DNA of 64,000 nucleotides from Celeribacter halophilus (GCF_900114135.1 NZ_FORY01000005.1:62001-126000); one strand, 5' to 3'. Positions 37,366-46,602 are shown, numbered from the stretch's first letter. Translations and numbers: made by a program. Notes: generated from the sequence alone by a model not told the origin.

Positions 37366-37683
37366 ATGAAGAAATCCCTAATGGCATTCGCCACCATTGC
37401 GGCCACCGCAACTGCGACCCTGTCCCCGATGAGCGCTTCGGCCGGTGCGATCGAGCGGGCCTGTCTGGCATCTGACCGCGCCGCCAACAACCGGTCCCTG
37501 TGCGGCTGCATCCAGCAGGCGGCCGATCTGACCCTTTCCAACAAGGACCAGCGTCAGGCGGCAAAGTTCTTCAAGAATCCGCAAAAGGCGCAGGATATTC
37601 GCCAGTCGGACAATGCCAGCCATGAAGCCTTCTGGAAACGCTACAAGACCTTCGGCGAGACCGCCGCGCAATATTGCGGCTGA
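37366..37683 (+). CDS. Small secreted cysteine-containing protein
   Basis: A 105-residue exported protein. The signal peptide ends SPMSASA (about 1-27). The mature part has four cysteines in the pattern ACLAS, LCGCIQQAAD and YCG at the C-terminus, probably two disulfides, and a helix-rich middle (NKDQRQAAKFFKNPQKAQDI). I recall homologues in Rhodobacterales that carry a misleading arginine-transporter label; nothing here looks like a transporter. ATG 37366 starts the signal peptide. The function is unknown. Confidence 0.7.
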   Translation: MKKSLMAFATIAATATATLSPMSASAGAIERACLASDRAANNRSLCGCIQQAADLTLSNKDQRQAAKFFKNPQKAQDIRQSDNASHEAFWKRYKTFGETAAQYCG

Positions 37684-37868
37684 GTCCCACTCCTATCTGC
37701 CCAAACACCCCGCCGGAGCCGGCAAACGGCTGACCGGCGGGCATAGTGCCACAACGCCCACCCGAATCCGCCAAACCTCTTGCTCGCCCGCGCAACGCGA
37801 GGCAGGGTGAAACTGCCGTGCGCGGTATGCACACAGGCGCAAAACACACCAAGACACAGGAGGCGCAA

Positions 37869-38567
37869 ATGTCAGGCGGTATTTTCATTCTTTCCGGCGC
37901 AGGCCTGTCAGCCGAAAGCGGATTGAAAACCTTTCGCGCCGAGGACGGGCTTTGGGAAGATCACCGCGTCGAAGACGTGGCCACGCCCGAAGCCTTTGCC
38001 CGCGATCCGGAACTGGTGCAGCGATTCTACAACATGCGCCGTACGCAAGCTGCCAAAGCCGAACCCAATGCCGCCCATCAGGCGCTCGCGCGTTTACAGG
38101 CGGAGTATGACGGGACGGTCTATCTGGTCACACAGAATGTGGACGACCTACTGGAACGCGCTGGCGCACAGAAGGTCATTCATATGCACGGCGCCTTGAA
38201 AGATGCCATGTGCGCCGCCTGCGGCCATCGCTGGCCCGCGCCGATGGAGATGCATGTCACAGACCCCTGCCCCGCCTGCGGCACTGCCGCCACCCGACCG
38301 GATATCGTCTGGTTCGGAGAAATCCCTTACCACATGGACGCCATCCAAACCGCGCTGGAAGACAGTGACCTCTTTGTCGCCATAGGCACATCCGGCGTGG
38401 TCTACCCCGCCGCAGGTTTCGGCCAAATGGCACAACAACTTGGCATTCGCACAGTTGAGCTAAACCTCGAAGCCTCCGGCGCGCGTTTTGACGAGGTGCA
38501 TGAAGGGCCTGCATCCCGCATCGTTCCCGCTTGGGTCACGGACGTTCTCGCGTCTCAAAACACCTGA
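37869..38567 (+). CDS. cobB: NAD-dependent protein deacylase (sirtuin)
   Basis: A 232-residue class III sirtuin that removes acyl groups from lysines using NAD+. Motifs are visible: GAGLSAESGL (NAD binding, about 11-20), TQNVDDLLERAG (about 86-97), HMHG with the catalytic His (about 103-106), a zinc site CxxC and CxxC (CAAC and CPAC), GxSxxVYPAAG (near 178-188) and ELNLE. It can deacylate and activate acyl-CoA synthetases in other bacteria, which would suit the propionyl-CoA module nearby, but no such target is in the window. ATG 37869 has GGAGGCGC upstream; the extension to 37746 is rejected. Confidence 0.93.
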   Translation: MSGGIFILSGAGLSAESGLKTFRAEDGLWEDHRVEDVATPEAFARDPELVQRFYNMRRTQAAKAEPNAAHQALARLQAEYDGTVYLVTQNVDDLLERAGAQKVIHMHGALKDAMCAACGHRWPAPMEMHVTDPCPACGTAATRPDIVWFGEIPYHMDAIQTALEDSDLFVAIGTSGVVYPAAGFGQMAQQLGIRTVELNLEASGARFDEVHEGPASRIVPAWVTDVLASQNT

Positions 38568-38602
38568 GCAGCCAAAGGGCGTTTCCTTTGTGGCAAAAAT
38601 AC

Positions 38603-39154
38603 TCATCGAAACGCCTGACCATGCACCCAGGTTGACAGGGAATAGCGCTCACCAGCGGTCACGGGGGTGACACGGTGCAGCACGAAGGACGGGAACAACA
38701 CCGCAGAGCCCTTGGCGCGGTCGGCTTGTCGAATATTTGCATCGGGTTGTAGCTCCAGCATGCCACCTTCATAGTCGTTCCCGTCAGACAGTTGCACCAC
38801 CATCGTCAGCTTGCGCCGCGATGCCAAGGCCCCCTCGCCGATGTCGGAATGCCATGTGAAATGCCCCTCACGCTCCGCCCCGTAGCGGGCGACCTGCGGG
38901 CTTTCGCCAAATTCCGTCAGCGCAAAATCGAAACATTCGCGGTTGGCCTCGGCCACCAGTTTCATGATCCGCTCCATGATCCACCCGCCGCCTGCGCGCT
39001 CGTCGAGCCACGCCAAATCGGCGCGGCGCAGGTTATGGTCGGAGCGGTTCCTCACAAGCCCCGCATCCGCCAGCTTTTCCTCACGGGCCAGCAGTATGAT
39101 CGCATCACATTCGGCAGGCGAGAAAGCCTCCGGCAACGTATAAACGCTCAGCAT
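38603..39154 (-). CDS. PKHD-type 2-oxoglutarate/Fe(II) hydroxylase
   Basis: A 183-residue oxygenase of the PKHD/YbiX type. The iron site is HSD (in HFTWHSDIG, about 105-107) and H in FPSFVLHRVTPV (near 159). The 2-oxoglutarate Arg is in GERYSLSTWVHG near the C-terminus. The family hydroxylates protein or peptide residues or iron-related ligands; in related bacteria it is often found with TonB-dependent receptors, which are absent here. ATG 39154 is used because the sequence upstream has only a TTG at 39169. It is convergent with cobB. Confidence 0.85.
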   Translation of the reverse strand: MLSVYTLPEAFSPAECDAIILLAREEKLADAGLVRNRSDHNLRRADLAWLDERAGGGWIMERIMKLVAEANRECFDFALTEFGESPQVARYGAEREGHFTWHSDIGEGALASRRKLTMVVQLSDGNDYEGGMLELQPDANIRQADRAKGSAVLFPSFVLHRVTPVTAGERYSLSTWVHGQAFR

Positions 39155-39249
39155 GATCTGTCTCTTCAATTGTCAAGAAAAGCGCGATACGGGCCATAAT
39201 TTCCCGCTTCGCTCTCCGACATTTTTCAAGGGTTTTGCGATCTTCGCAA

Positions 39250-39281
39250 GAAAAAAGGCACGCGCCGAAACACGTGCCTTT
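39250..39281 (-). terminator. Terminator of the copper-chaperone gene
   Basis: On the minus strand AAAGGCACG pairs with CGTGCCTTT around a 10-base loop and continues into T. It is 20 bp after the PCuAC stop. Confidence 0.85.
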
Positions 39282-39303
39282 CAAAACCGGATCAGAGCAA
39301 GAG

Positions 39304-39804
39304 TTAGTCGTGCTTATGCTCGTGCTCATGGCTGTGTTCATGGTCATGCTCCATCGGCATTTCCATTTCTTTGCGCTCCAGATCCACCGGAATTTCAACA
39401 GTGATGTCACCGGCCTTCTCGAAGGTGAGGGTGACGGTGACGATATCGCCTTGGTTCATCGGCTTCAAAAGCCCCATGAACATCACATGATCACCGCCAC
39501 GCGCCAGCGCATGCATCCCGTGGGCGGGAACGGTGAAGCCTTCGGGAACATGCATCATCTTCATGATGCCATCGCCCATGTCTTTATGGGTGTGCAGCTC
39601 GGTCACTTTCGCAATGTCGGACGTGGCGTCGATCAGTTGATCGTCTTCATCGCCGCTGTTGTGGATGGTGAAGAAAGCGGCACCGGTCTTGGCCATCATA
39701 CCGGAAGAGCGGGCATAGGCGTCTTCGATAGTGATATCCGCAAAAGCAGGCAGGGCGAAAGCACAGGCGGCCAGTCCGGCCAGAAGCGTAGTTTTGAAAG
39801 TCAT
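39304..39804 (-). CDS. Periplasmic copper chaperone PCu(A)C with His-rich tail
   Basis: A 166-residue exported protein. The signal peptide ends ALPAFA (about 1-22). The Cu(I)-binding pattern of the PCuAC family is visible: H70-x-H72, Met and His in MMHVPEGF, and HxM in GDHVMFMG. It delivers copper to the CuA/CuB site of cytochrome oxidase. The final 17 residues (EHDHEHSHEHEHKHD) are an extra histidine-rich metal-binding tail. The DUF2946 gene 42 bp upstream is co-transcribed. No Sco gene is found here. Confidence 0.92.
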   Translation of the reverse strand: MTFKTTLLAGLAACAFALPAFADITIEDAYARSSGMMAKTGAAFFTIHNSGDEDDQLIDATSDIAKVTELHTHKDMGDGIMKMMHVPEGFTVPAHGMHALARGGDHVMFMGLLKPMNQGDIVTVTLTFEKAGDITVEIPVDLERKEMEMPMEHDHEHSHEHEHKHD

Positions 39805-39846
39805 GTCATATCCTTGTGGTCTTTGGGTGTCTTGGAAGGGAAGAAC

Positions 39847-40194
39847 TCAGACCAAAGGTGGCGCCCGCGCACGGGGCCGCGGCGGGACCGTGTCATGCAC
39901 AGGATGGACCGGAACCAGCGGGGTCACTTGCATCATGCGTTGCACAGGCGGGAGCAGGTCGAATGCCTCCGCCAACCCCGCGATCACGGACAGGGCACAA
40001 TCGGGACAAATATGCGCCGGTCCGACCGGTTGACCATCCGCATCCGTCAGAACGGTAAGCGGTCCTGTGCCAGTGCAGATCACCACCGCACCTGTGGCAT
40101 CGCGCATCGTGCCCCGCGCCACGGCCATGGACTGGGACGTGACGACAAGCAAAAGAGCGACCACAAGGGCGTTTATCGTGCGAGTGACTGACAT
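39847..40194 (-). CDS. DUF2946-like exported protein
   Basis: A 115-residue protein with a hydrophobic signal (about 6-27). Its core, VVICTGTGPLTVLTDADGQ followed by GPAHICPDCALSV, matches the Cys-containing DUF2946 pattern found near copper genes. The Cys in ICTG and the CPDC pair may bind copper. The C-terminal part is proline-rich. It is the first gene of a two-gene operon with PCuAC. ATG 40194 starts the signal; an extension to 40329 is rejected. Confidence 0.72.
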   Translation of the reverse strand: MSVTRTINALVVALLLVVTSQSMAVARGTMRDATGAVVICTGTGPLTVLTDADGQPVGPAHICPDCALSVIAGLAEAFDLLPPVQRMMQVTPLVPVHPVHDTVPPRPRARAPPLV

Positions 40195-40289
40195 TGCAGA
40201 GCGCAGTTTAGCGAAGCACGCGTGAAAAGAAAGAGGGGGAATGCCGCGAGACCTGCGGCACATCTGTCGCACGCTGTCGCGGAAAAGAG

Positions 40290-40321
40290 AAAACCCCCGC
40301 GAAGATGAAACTTCGCGGGGG
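40290..40321 (-). terminator. Terminator of rpmB
   Basis: A perfect 11-bp stem (CCCCCGCGAAG with CTTCGCGGGGG, loop ATGAAA) at 40294-40321 runs on the minus strand into TTTTC. It lies 26 bp after the rpmB stop. Confidence 0.9.
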
Positions 40322-40346
40322 CTTCCCAATCAGAAATCCGAAAGGA

Positions 40347-40634
40347 TTACGCAGCAGCCTGAGCTTTTGCGATCTCTTTCTTGATTTTCAGAGCGTTATC
40401 CGACAGCTCATCATCCTTTGCTTTCGCAAGGAAGGCATCCAGACCACCACGGTGGTCAACGGAGCGCAGGGCAGCGGCGGAAATCCGCAGTTTGAAAGAA
40501 CGGCCGAGGGATTCCGAAATCAGCGTCACATCGTTGAGGTTCGGAAGGAAACGGCGGCGGGTTCTGTTTTTGGCGTGGCTGACATTGTTGCCAGTCATCG
40601 GGCCTTTACCGGTCAGTTCGCAACGACGCGACAT
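40347..40634 (-). CDS. rpmB: 50S ribosomal protein L28
   Basis: A 95-residue ribosomal protein, basic and of the length usual in alphaproteobacteria. The start [20 protein letters not shown] has the typical CELTGK motif, and [13 protein letters not shown] follows. The C-terminal extension (about 70-95) is Lys/Ala-rich. ATG 40634 is chosen because it opens the conserved sequence. It is monocistronic with its own terminator. No neighbouring rpmG is present. Confidence 0.97.
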   Translation of the reverse strand: MSRRCELTGKGPMTGNNVSHAKNRTRRRFLPNLNDVTLISESLGRSFKLRISAAALRSVDHRGGLDAFLAKAKDDELSDNALKIKKEIAKAQAAA

Positions 40635-40876
40635 GGGTTCATCCTCGTTTCTACTTTCGAAAGCTAGGCTCTCGCAGTTTAAAAGACTCATATTCTGTCT
40701 TGATCGGCCCTCTTTTACGCACCCCCGCCACGGACGCAAGTCCGAAAAGCAGCAAGAGTGACAGGAAAAACCGTTTTCCAACAGAAAAGGACACAGCCCT
40801 GAAGCCGCGCCCGAAATTCAGTTTGCGGTGCATAGGCGATCACGGGAGAATCGTCAAGCCCTTCTCGCGACAACGC

Positions 40877-41854
40877 TCAACCTTGTTGAAGCGCCTTGAG
40901 CACATCCGCCGCCGCATGTCCCGGCGTGATCTCCCCCTGCGCCACCTGATGGGCCAGTTCCGCGATCATGGATTTCAACGGCTCTTTCTCAAGCTGGGAC
41001 AAAAGCCCGTGCCGGATGTCCTGCCCGAACCAGTATTCCGCCTGTTCCGAGCGGCGCTTGTCAAAGAACCCGTGGACGCGGCGCCAGTCCGTCAGCGTGT
41101 TCATCTCTTCCCATGCCTCACGCAAGCCCCTGTCCTCGATAGCAGAGACCGTCATCGCCTTGGGAAAGTCTTTCGGGTCTTGCGGGCGTTTGCGGATCAG
41201 CCGCAGCGCACCGGCATAATCGGCACACGTGCGTTGGGCGGCCGATTTGAGATCACCATCTGCCTTGTTCACCAGAATCAGGTCAGCCATCTCCATGATG
41301 CCACGCTTCACCCCCTGCAACTCGTCGCCCCCAGCAGGGGCCAGCAAAAGCAAAAACAGGTCCGACATCTCGGAGACCACGGTTTCGGATTGCCCCACGC
41401 CGACCGTCTCGATCAGGATCAGATCATAGCCCGCCGCTTCGCAAAGCCCCACGGCCTCGCGCGTGCGCCGCGCCACACCGCCCAGTTCGGATTTCGCCGG
41501 AGACGGACGGATAAAGGCATTTTTCTCCCGAGAGAGCAGCTCCATCCGCGTCTTGTCACCCAGAATAGAGCCTCCCGAGCGCGAGGAGGACGGATCCACC
41601 GCCAGAACAGCCACCTTGAGCCCCTCTTTGATGAGCATCATGCCGAAGCTCTCGATAAAGGTGGATTTCCCGACCCCCGGCGTGCCTGATAGCCCGATCC
41701 GGAGCGCCTGACGACCGGACTTCCCGATCATATCCATCAATTCGATCGCTTGCGCCCTGTGATCGTCCCGACCACTTTCCACAAGGGTGATCGCCCGCGC
41801 CAGCGCACGACGGTTTCCGGCGATGACGTCTTCTGCAAGTTGTTTCATGTCCAT
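40877..41854 (-). CDS. meaB: Methylmalonyl-CoA mutase-associated GTPase MeaB
   Basis: A 325-residue G3E GTPase that loads and protects the adenosylcobalamin of methylmalonyl-CoA mutase. Walker A is SGTPGVGKSTFIES (about 54-67), the switch and Walker B region includes VDPSSSRSGGSILGDKTRM and LIETVGVGQSE, and NKADGD is the guanine-specificity loop. The C-terminus has the helical dimerisation arm. ATG 41854 (MDMKQLAED) is used; the frame stays open a long way upstream, opposite hrpB, but that part has no MeaB character. It is 17 kb from the mutase gene. Confidence 0.95.
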   Translation of the reverse strand: MDMKQLAEDVIAGNRRALARAITLVESGRDDHRAQAIELMDMIGKSGRQALRIGLSGTPGVGKSTFIESFGMMLIKEGLKVAVLAVDPSSSRSGGSILGDKTRMELLSREKNAFIRPSPAKSELGGVARRTREAVGLCEAAGYDLILIETVGVGQSETVVSEMSDLFLLLLAPAGGDELQGVKRGIMEMADLILVNKADGDLKSAAQRTCADYAGALRLIRKRPQDPKDFPKAMTVSAIEDRGLREAWEEMNTLTDWRRVHGFFDKRRSEQAEYWFGQDIRHGLLSQLEKEPLKSMIAELAHQVAQGEITPGHAAADVLKALQQG

Positions 41855-42016
41855 TAACAGTCTTCCGGCACACTCAAAAAAATTGCCGCCCTTCCCTGAG
41901 ACACAGGTTTCTCCCGAGAGGCCCGCGTTGTCCACCCCTTCGGCACATCGTTTTGCGTGGAGCTTTGCCTCAACGCGCCCCTTTTCGCGGCGCGGCGTTT
42001 GGCCCATAAGTGGCCC

Positions 42017-44431
42017 ATGTTCACACCACGCCTGCCCATTGATGATGTTCTCGACGCTCTGACAACCGCCCTTCAAGCCGAAGGTCGCGCCGTTCTCATG
42101 GCCCCTCCCGGCGCAGGGAAAACCACCCGCGTCCCCTTGGCGCTGTTGCCCGTCATCAAAGGCAGGATCGTCATGCTGGAGCCCCGACGGCTTGCGGCCC
42201 GCACCGCCGCCGAACGCATGGCGCAAACGCTGGGCGAGCGGGCGGGCGAGACGGTGGGTTACCGCATTCGGGGCGAGGCCAAACTGTCGAAAGCCACCCG
42301 CATCGAAGTGGTGACCGAAGGCATTCTGACCCGCATGTTGCAGACCGACCCCGAGCTGTCCGGCATTGGCGCGGTCATTTTTGACGAATTTCACGAACGC
42401 AGCCTCAACGCCGATCTCGGGCTGGCGCTCACTTGGGAAGTCCGTCAGGCGCTGCGCGACGATTTGGCGCTGGTGGTCATGTCCGCCACGCTGGACGCCA
42501 CCCCCGTGGCCGCCTTGCTGGACGATGCGCCTGTGATTCGCTCGGAAGGCCGTGCCTTTCCTGTAGAGACCCGCTGGCTCGACGCGCCCGTGACCAAGAA
42601 ACAACGCCTTGAGCAGGCCACAGCCGATCTCGTCGTGAAAGCGGTGTCCGAGGCCGAAGGCTCCGCACTTGTGTTCCTGCCCGGCGAAGGCGAAATCCGC
42701 AGCGTGCAGTCCCTTCTTGAAGGGCGCGTGCCCGCAGATTGCGCCATCCGCCCCCTGTTCGGCGCCATGAAATTCGCCGACCAGCGCGCCGCCATTGCGC
42801 CGACACAGAGCGGACGCAAGATCGTTTTGGCCACGTCGATTGCCGAAACCTCCCTGACCATTGAGGACATCCGCATCGTGGTGGATGCCGGACGGGCGCG
42901 GCGGGCACGGTTCGATCCGGCCTCCGGCATGTCGCGGCTGGTCACGGAGCGGGCCTCGAAAGCCGAAGCCGAACAGCGGCGGGGCCGCGCGGGGCGTGTC
43001 TCCACAGGGGTATGCTACCGACTCTGGACCAAGGGCGAAGAAGGCGCCCTGCCCGCCTTTGCCCCTGCCGAGATTGAGACCGCCGATCTTACGGGGCTGG
43101 CGTTGGAACTGGCGCTTTGGGGCGCATCGGAAGATGACCTTGCCTTCCTGACCCCGCCGCCCGCCGGTCCGCTGTCCGAGGCGCGCAGCCTGCTCGAAAA
43201 CCTCGGCGCACTGGAGACTGACGGGCGGATCACGGCGCATGGCAAGGCTCTGGCCGCAAAACCGCTTCACCCTCGACTTGCACATATGCTGCAAACCGCA
43301 GGGGCACAGGCGGCAGATTTGGCCGCACTCTTGAACGAACGCGACCCCTTGCGCGGCGCGGGCGTGGATTTGACCTTGCGGATACGCGCGCTGACCTCTC
43401 CGGGCAATGCCGATCGCGGCACGCTTGAGCGGATCAAACAGGAGGCCAGGCGCCTGCGCAAAGGGTTGCCGGATGCGCCGCCCCTGAGCCTTGGCGAGAT
43501 GGCCGCGCTGGCCTATCCCGACCGCATCGGATTGCGCCGTCCGGGCGACCAGCCCCGCTACCTTCTCTCCGGCGGCAAGGGAGCCGTGATGCCCGAAACC
43601 GACGATCTGGCAGGCGCACGTCTCATCGTGGTGACGGATACGGACGGGGCCGCGCGGGATGCCCGCATCCGGCAGGCCGCCCAGATCAGCGAAAGCGAAT
43701 TACGCGGTCTTTATGGCGACCAGATCCACTGGGTCGATATCTGTGACTGGGACAAGCGTGAACGCCGCGTCACAACACGGCGGCGGGAAATGTTCGGTGC
43801 GCTGGTTCTGGATGACCGGCAATGGAAAGACGCGCCCGCAGAGGCGATTGCCCGTGGCGCACTGGTCGGTCTGCGCCAGATCGGACTGCCGTGGAGCGCG
43901 GCAGCGAAACGCTTTGCGGCGCGGGTGCGTCTGATGGGGGCGGACTATCCGGACATGTCGGAGGACGCGCTTCTGGAAACGCTGGAGGACTGGCTCCTGC
44001 CCTATCTCAAGGGCGCGAAGACCGAAGCCCAGCTGCGCGCGCTCGACATCACCGAGGCTCTGCGCGCCATGCTCGACTGGGACCAGATGCAGCGTCTCGA
44101 CCGCGAGGTGCCCGGATCGTTCGAAAGCCCTGTCGGGCGCAAGCTGCCGATTGACTACTCCGGCGAACATCCCGAGGTGACCGGACGGTTGCAAGAATTT
44201 TTCGGCACCACACGCCACCCCACGGTCGGGCCGAACCATGTGCCGCTCAAAGTGGTTCTGACCTCTCCCGCCCAGCGCCCCGTTCAGGTCACGATGGACC
44301 TGCCGAATTTCTGGAAGACCTCCTATGCGGATGTGCGCAAGGATATGCGTGGCCGCTATCCTCGACACCCGTGGCCCGAAGATCCGACCGAAGCCGACCC
44401 GACACTCCGCGCGAAACGGCGGGGGACGTAG
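42017..44431 (+). CDS. hrpB: ATP-dependent helicase HrpB
   Basis: An 804-residue DEAH/RHA-type helicase of bacterial HrpB length. Motif I is APPGAGKTTR (about 29-38), motif II is FDEFHERS, motif III is SATLD and motif VI is QRRGRAGR. The HA2 and HrpB-specific C-terminal domains follow, ending FWKTSYADVRKDMRGRYPRH. The RNA or DNA target in alphaproteobacteria is not settled. It is transcribed alone, divergent from meaB. Two long open frames lie on the opposite strand and are shadows. Confidence 0.95.
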   Translation: MFTPRLPIDDVLDALTTALQAEGRAVLMAPPGAGKTTRVPLALLPVIKGRIVMLEPRRLAARTAAERMAQTLGERAGETVGYRIRGEAKLSKATRIEVVTEGILTRMLQTDPELSGIGAVIFDEFHERSLNADLGLALTWEVRQALRDDLALVVMSATLDATPVAALLDDAPVIRSEGRAFPVETRWLDAPVTKKQRLEQATADLVVKAVSEAEGSALVFLPGEGEIRSVQSLLEGRVPADCAIRPLFGAMKFADQRAAIAPTQSGRKIVLATSIAETSLTIEDIRIVVDAGRARRARFDPASGMSRLVTERASKAEAEQRRGRAGRVSTGVCYRLWTKGEEGALPAFAPAEIETADLTGLALELALWGASEDDLAFLTPPPAGPLSEARSLLENLGALETDGRITAHGKALAAKPLHPRLAHMLQTAGAQAADLAALLNERDPLRGAGVDLTLRIRALTSPGNADRGTLERIKQEARRLRKGLPDAPPLSLGEMAALAYPDRIGLRRPGDQPRYLLSGGKGAVMPETDDLAGARLIVVTDTDGAARDARIRQAAQISESELRGLYGDQIHWVDICDWDKRERRVTTRRREMFGALVLDDRQWKDAPAEAIARGALVGLRQIGLPWSAAAKRFAARVRLMGADYPDMSEDALLETLEDWLLPYLKGAKTEAQLRALDITEALRAMLDWDQMQRLDREVPGSFESPVGRKLPIDYSGEHPEVTGRLQEFFGTTRHPTVGPNHVPLKVVLTSPAQRPVQVTMDLPNFWKTSYADVRKDMRGRYPRHPWPEDPTEADPTLRAKRRGT

Positions 44432-44516
44432 GTCGTCGGCGGTCTGGCGGCGCTCCCCGTGACCCTAGAGACCGGTCCGAGAGAGCGCCCGCCCCTTGCC
44501 TTACACTGCGCCGCCC

Positions 44517-45944
44517 TTACAGAGCGCCGCTGCCCCACGGTCCGTGATGGCCCGCGCCGCCGTCTGTGCGCTCGAACCCGTGCGCGCCGAAGAAGTCGCG
44601 CTGTGCCTGAATGAGGTCGGTGGTGCCGCGCGCCTGCCGCATCGTGTCGAAATAGGCCAGCGCATTGGACAGGGCCGGAACGGGCAGACCGGAAGCCGAC
44701 GCATAGCCGACAACACGCCGAAGCGCCGGAAGCCCGTTTTTGACCAGCGCCACGAAGTCGGCACTGAAGATCAGTTGTTCTTGCGGAAGACCCGACCGGA
44801 TCGCCGAGGCCATATCATCCAGAAGCGCCGAGCGGATGATACAGCCCTCGCGCCAGACCTCCGCCGCACGGGCCAGATCAAGCCCCCAGTCGTAGTGATC
44901 CGACGCGGCTTTCAGCAGCTTGAACCCCTGATCGTAAGCCACCAGTTTCGCCACCAACAGCGCGGATTCGAAATCCGGCTCGGTCGGCAAGGTCAGCCCC
45001 GACACCGGCTCTGAACCGAAAATATCGGCACCGGCCAGACGCGCATCCTTTGCCGAAGACCACGAACGCGCAGCCACAGCGGCCTCAATGGTCGAAGGCG
45101 ACTGGCCCAAGGTCAGCGCCTCGATTGCCGTCCATCGTCCGGTGCCCTTTTGCCCCGCCCGATCCACGATCACATCCACCATCGGCTTGCCCGTGCCGGG
45201 GTCAATCGCCTGAAGCACCTTGGCGGAAATCTCTACAAGATAGGACTTGAGCGGTCCTTTGTCCCAGCATTCGAACAAAGCGCCGATCTCCGCAGGAGCC
45301 TTGTGCGCTCCATCCCGCAAGAGGCCGTAAATCTCGGCAATCATTTGCATATCGGCATATTCGATCCCGTTGTGCACCGTCTTGACGAAATGCCCCGCCC
45401 CGTCAGGCCCGAAATGCGCCGCACAAGGGTCTCCGTCATGTTTGGCGGAAATGGCTTCGATAATATCGCGGATCGTCTCATAGGAGGCCGGATTGCCGCC
45501 CACCATGATCGAAGGGCCATGTCGCGCCCCTTCTTCGCCGCCGGACACGCCCATGCCGATGAAATTCAGCCCCTTCGCCCGCAAGGCGGCTTCCCGTCGG
45601 CGCGAGTCATGAAAATCGGCATTGCCCGCGTCAATGATCATATCGCCTTCATCGAGCAAAGGCGTGAGCGCATCGATCACCGCATCCACGGGACCGCCCG
45701 CTTGCACCATGATAATCACCGCACGCGGCGTTGTGAGTGCTGCCACGAGGTCTTCGTAAGTTTTCGCAGGCACGAGCTTGTCGCGCAACTCTCCGGCGGA
45801 GGCGACGAAATCATCGGTGACGGAGCCTGTGCGGTTGAACACCGCAACGGGAAAGCCTTTTTCCGCGATGTTGAGCGACAGGTTGGCCCCCATGACGCCA
45901 AGCCCGATCAACCCGATACGGGCCTGTGAATTGACTTCAGACAT
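44517..45944 (-). CDS. gnd: 6-phosphogluconate dehydrogenase (decarboxylating)
   Basis: A 475-residue NADP-dependent enzyme converting 6-phosphogluconate to ribulose 5-phosphate and CO2. The Rossmann loop is GLIGLGVMGANLSLNIAEKG (about 11-30), with FNRT at the end of beta 2 marking NADP specificity. Catalytic segments include GVSGGEEGARHGPSIM, KTVHNGIEYADMQMIAE (catalytic Lys and Glu) and the C-terminal IQAQRDFFGAHGFER. The length is that of the classical homodimer. A GntR-like palindrome covers the likely -35 region upstream. No zwf or pgl is in the window. Confidence 0.95.
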   Translation of the reverse strand: MSEVNSQARIGLIGLGVMGANLSLNIAEKGFPVAVFNRTGSVTDDFVASAGELRDKLVPAKTYEDLVAALTTPRAVIIMVQAGGPVDAVIDALTPLLDEGDMIIDAGNADFHDSRRREAALRAKGLNFIGMGVSGGEEGARHGPSIMVGGNPASYETIRDIIEAISAKHDGDPCAAHFGPDGAGHFVKTVHNGIEYADMQMIAEIYGLLRDGAHKAPAEIGALFECWDKGPLKSYLVEISAKVLQAIDPGTGKPMVDVIVDRAGQKGTGRWTAIEALTLGQSPSTIEAAVAARSWSSAKDARLAGADIFGSEPVSGLTLPTEPDFESALLVAKLVAYDQGFKLLKAASDHYDWGLDLARAAEVWREGCIIRSALLDDMASAIRSGLPQEQLIFSADFVALVKNGLPALRRVVGYASASGLPVPALSNALAYFDTMRQARGTTDLIQAQRDFFGAHGFERTDGGAGHHGPWGSGAL

Positions 45945-45979
45945 ATGCTGACAAGCTCCTTGCTCTCAAAGGTAACGCG

Positions 45980-46007
45980 ATTTTAACGATTGGATGTTAC
46001 CGGTAAA
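45980..46007 (-). promoter_or_regulatory. gnd promoter with GntR-like operator
   Basis: On the minus strand TTTACC (46007-46002) and TAAAAT (45985-45980) form a -35/-10 pair with 16 bp between. The palindrome ATGTTACCGGTAAA (45994-46007, perfect core TTACCGGTAA) covers the -35 and spacer. It closely resembles the ATGTTACC-GTAACAT operator of gluconate repressor GntR (LacI family). The location on gnd fits gluconate control. Confidence 0.65.
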
Positions 46008-46143
46008 CCTATGGCAAAAGTCGCACAAGGCAAGAGCGGGCGAAAAATGCAAACCGGCGCATATCACCCGATGCCTTGCAATTTCGGTGCTTATGCCTTA
46101 TGTATATACGCAATATAGACAAAAACAGGCACATATCTCGTTC

Positions 46144-46602
46144 ATGGTTACCCTATTCAAATCCGCTTGGGAGGGCGTTTTCGATCCTCTACTCCGCCGG
46201 CCCGACCGCGTTCAGACGGCTGCGCTGTGTTGGCGCCTAGGCAAGAAGGGCAAGGAAGTCCTGCTCATCACCTCGCGCGACACAGGACGCTGGATCATCC
46301 CGAAAGGCTGGCCGATCAAGGGTCTCGATGGCGCGGGCACGGCCGCTCAGGAAGCCTGGGAAGAGGCGGGCGTGAAACCTGCGCGGGTGAAAGACAAGCC
46401 GCTGGGTCTGTATCACTATGTGAAAAAACTCGACAACGGCTTGCCCGCTCCGGTGGCCGCGACAGTCTACCCGATCGAGGTGGACCATCTCGAAGACGAC
46501 TACCCCGAAAAACTCCAACGCAAACGAAGCTGGATGTCGCCCAAACAGGCCGCCGCTCTGGTTGCCGAGCCGGAGTTGCGGGACCTGCTTCTGGACTTCT
46601 GA
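46144..46602 (+). CDS. NUDIX hydrolase (DIPP-like)
   Basis: A 152-residue NUDIX protein. The box appears as PKGWPIKGLDGAGTAAQEAWEEAGV (about 57-81), with the catalytic Glu pair in EAWEEAG. The short form with an N-terminal WRLGKKGKEVLLITSR strand fits the diphosphoinositol-polyphosphate/diadenosine-type group, though the substrate is uncertain. ATG 46144 is chosen on family length; the frame is open to 45994, where it passes through the gnd operator. It is divergent from gnd. Confidence 0.85.
   Translation: MVTLFKSAWEGVFDPLLRRPDRVQTAALCWRLGKKGKEVLLITSRDTGRWIIPKGWPIKGLDGAGTAAQEAWEEAGVKPARVKDKPLGLYHYVKKLDNGLPAPVAATVYPIEVDHLEDDYPEKLQRKRSWMSPKQAAALVAEPELRDLLLDF

Noticed and set aside
40877-43294. 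An 805-codon open frame on the minus strand extending meaB far upstream
   Set aside because: Only the last 325 codons have MeaB sequence. The rest is the reverse strand of hrpB in a GC-rich genome, low in conserved motifs.
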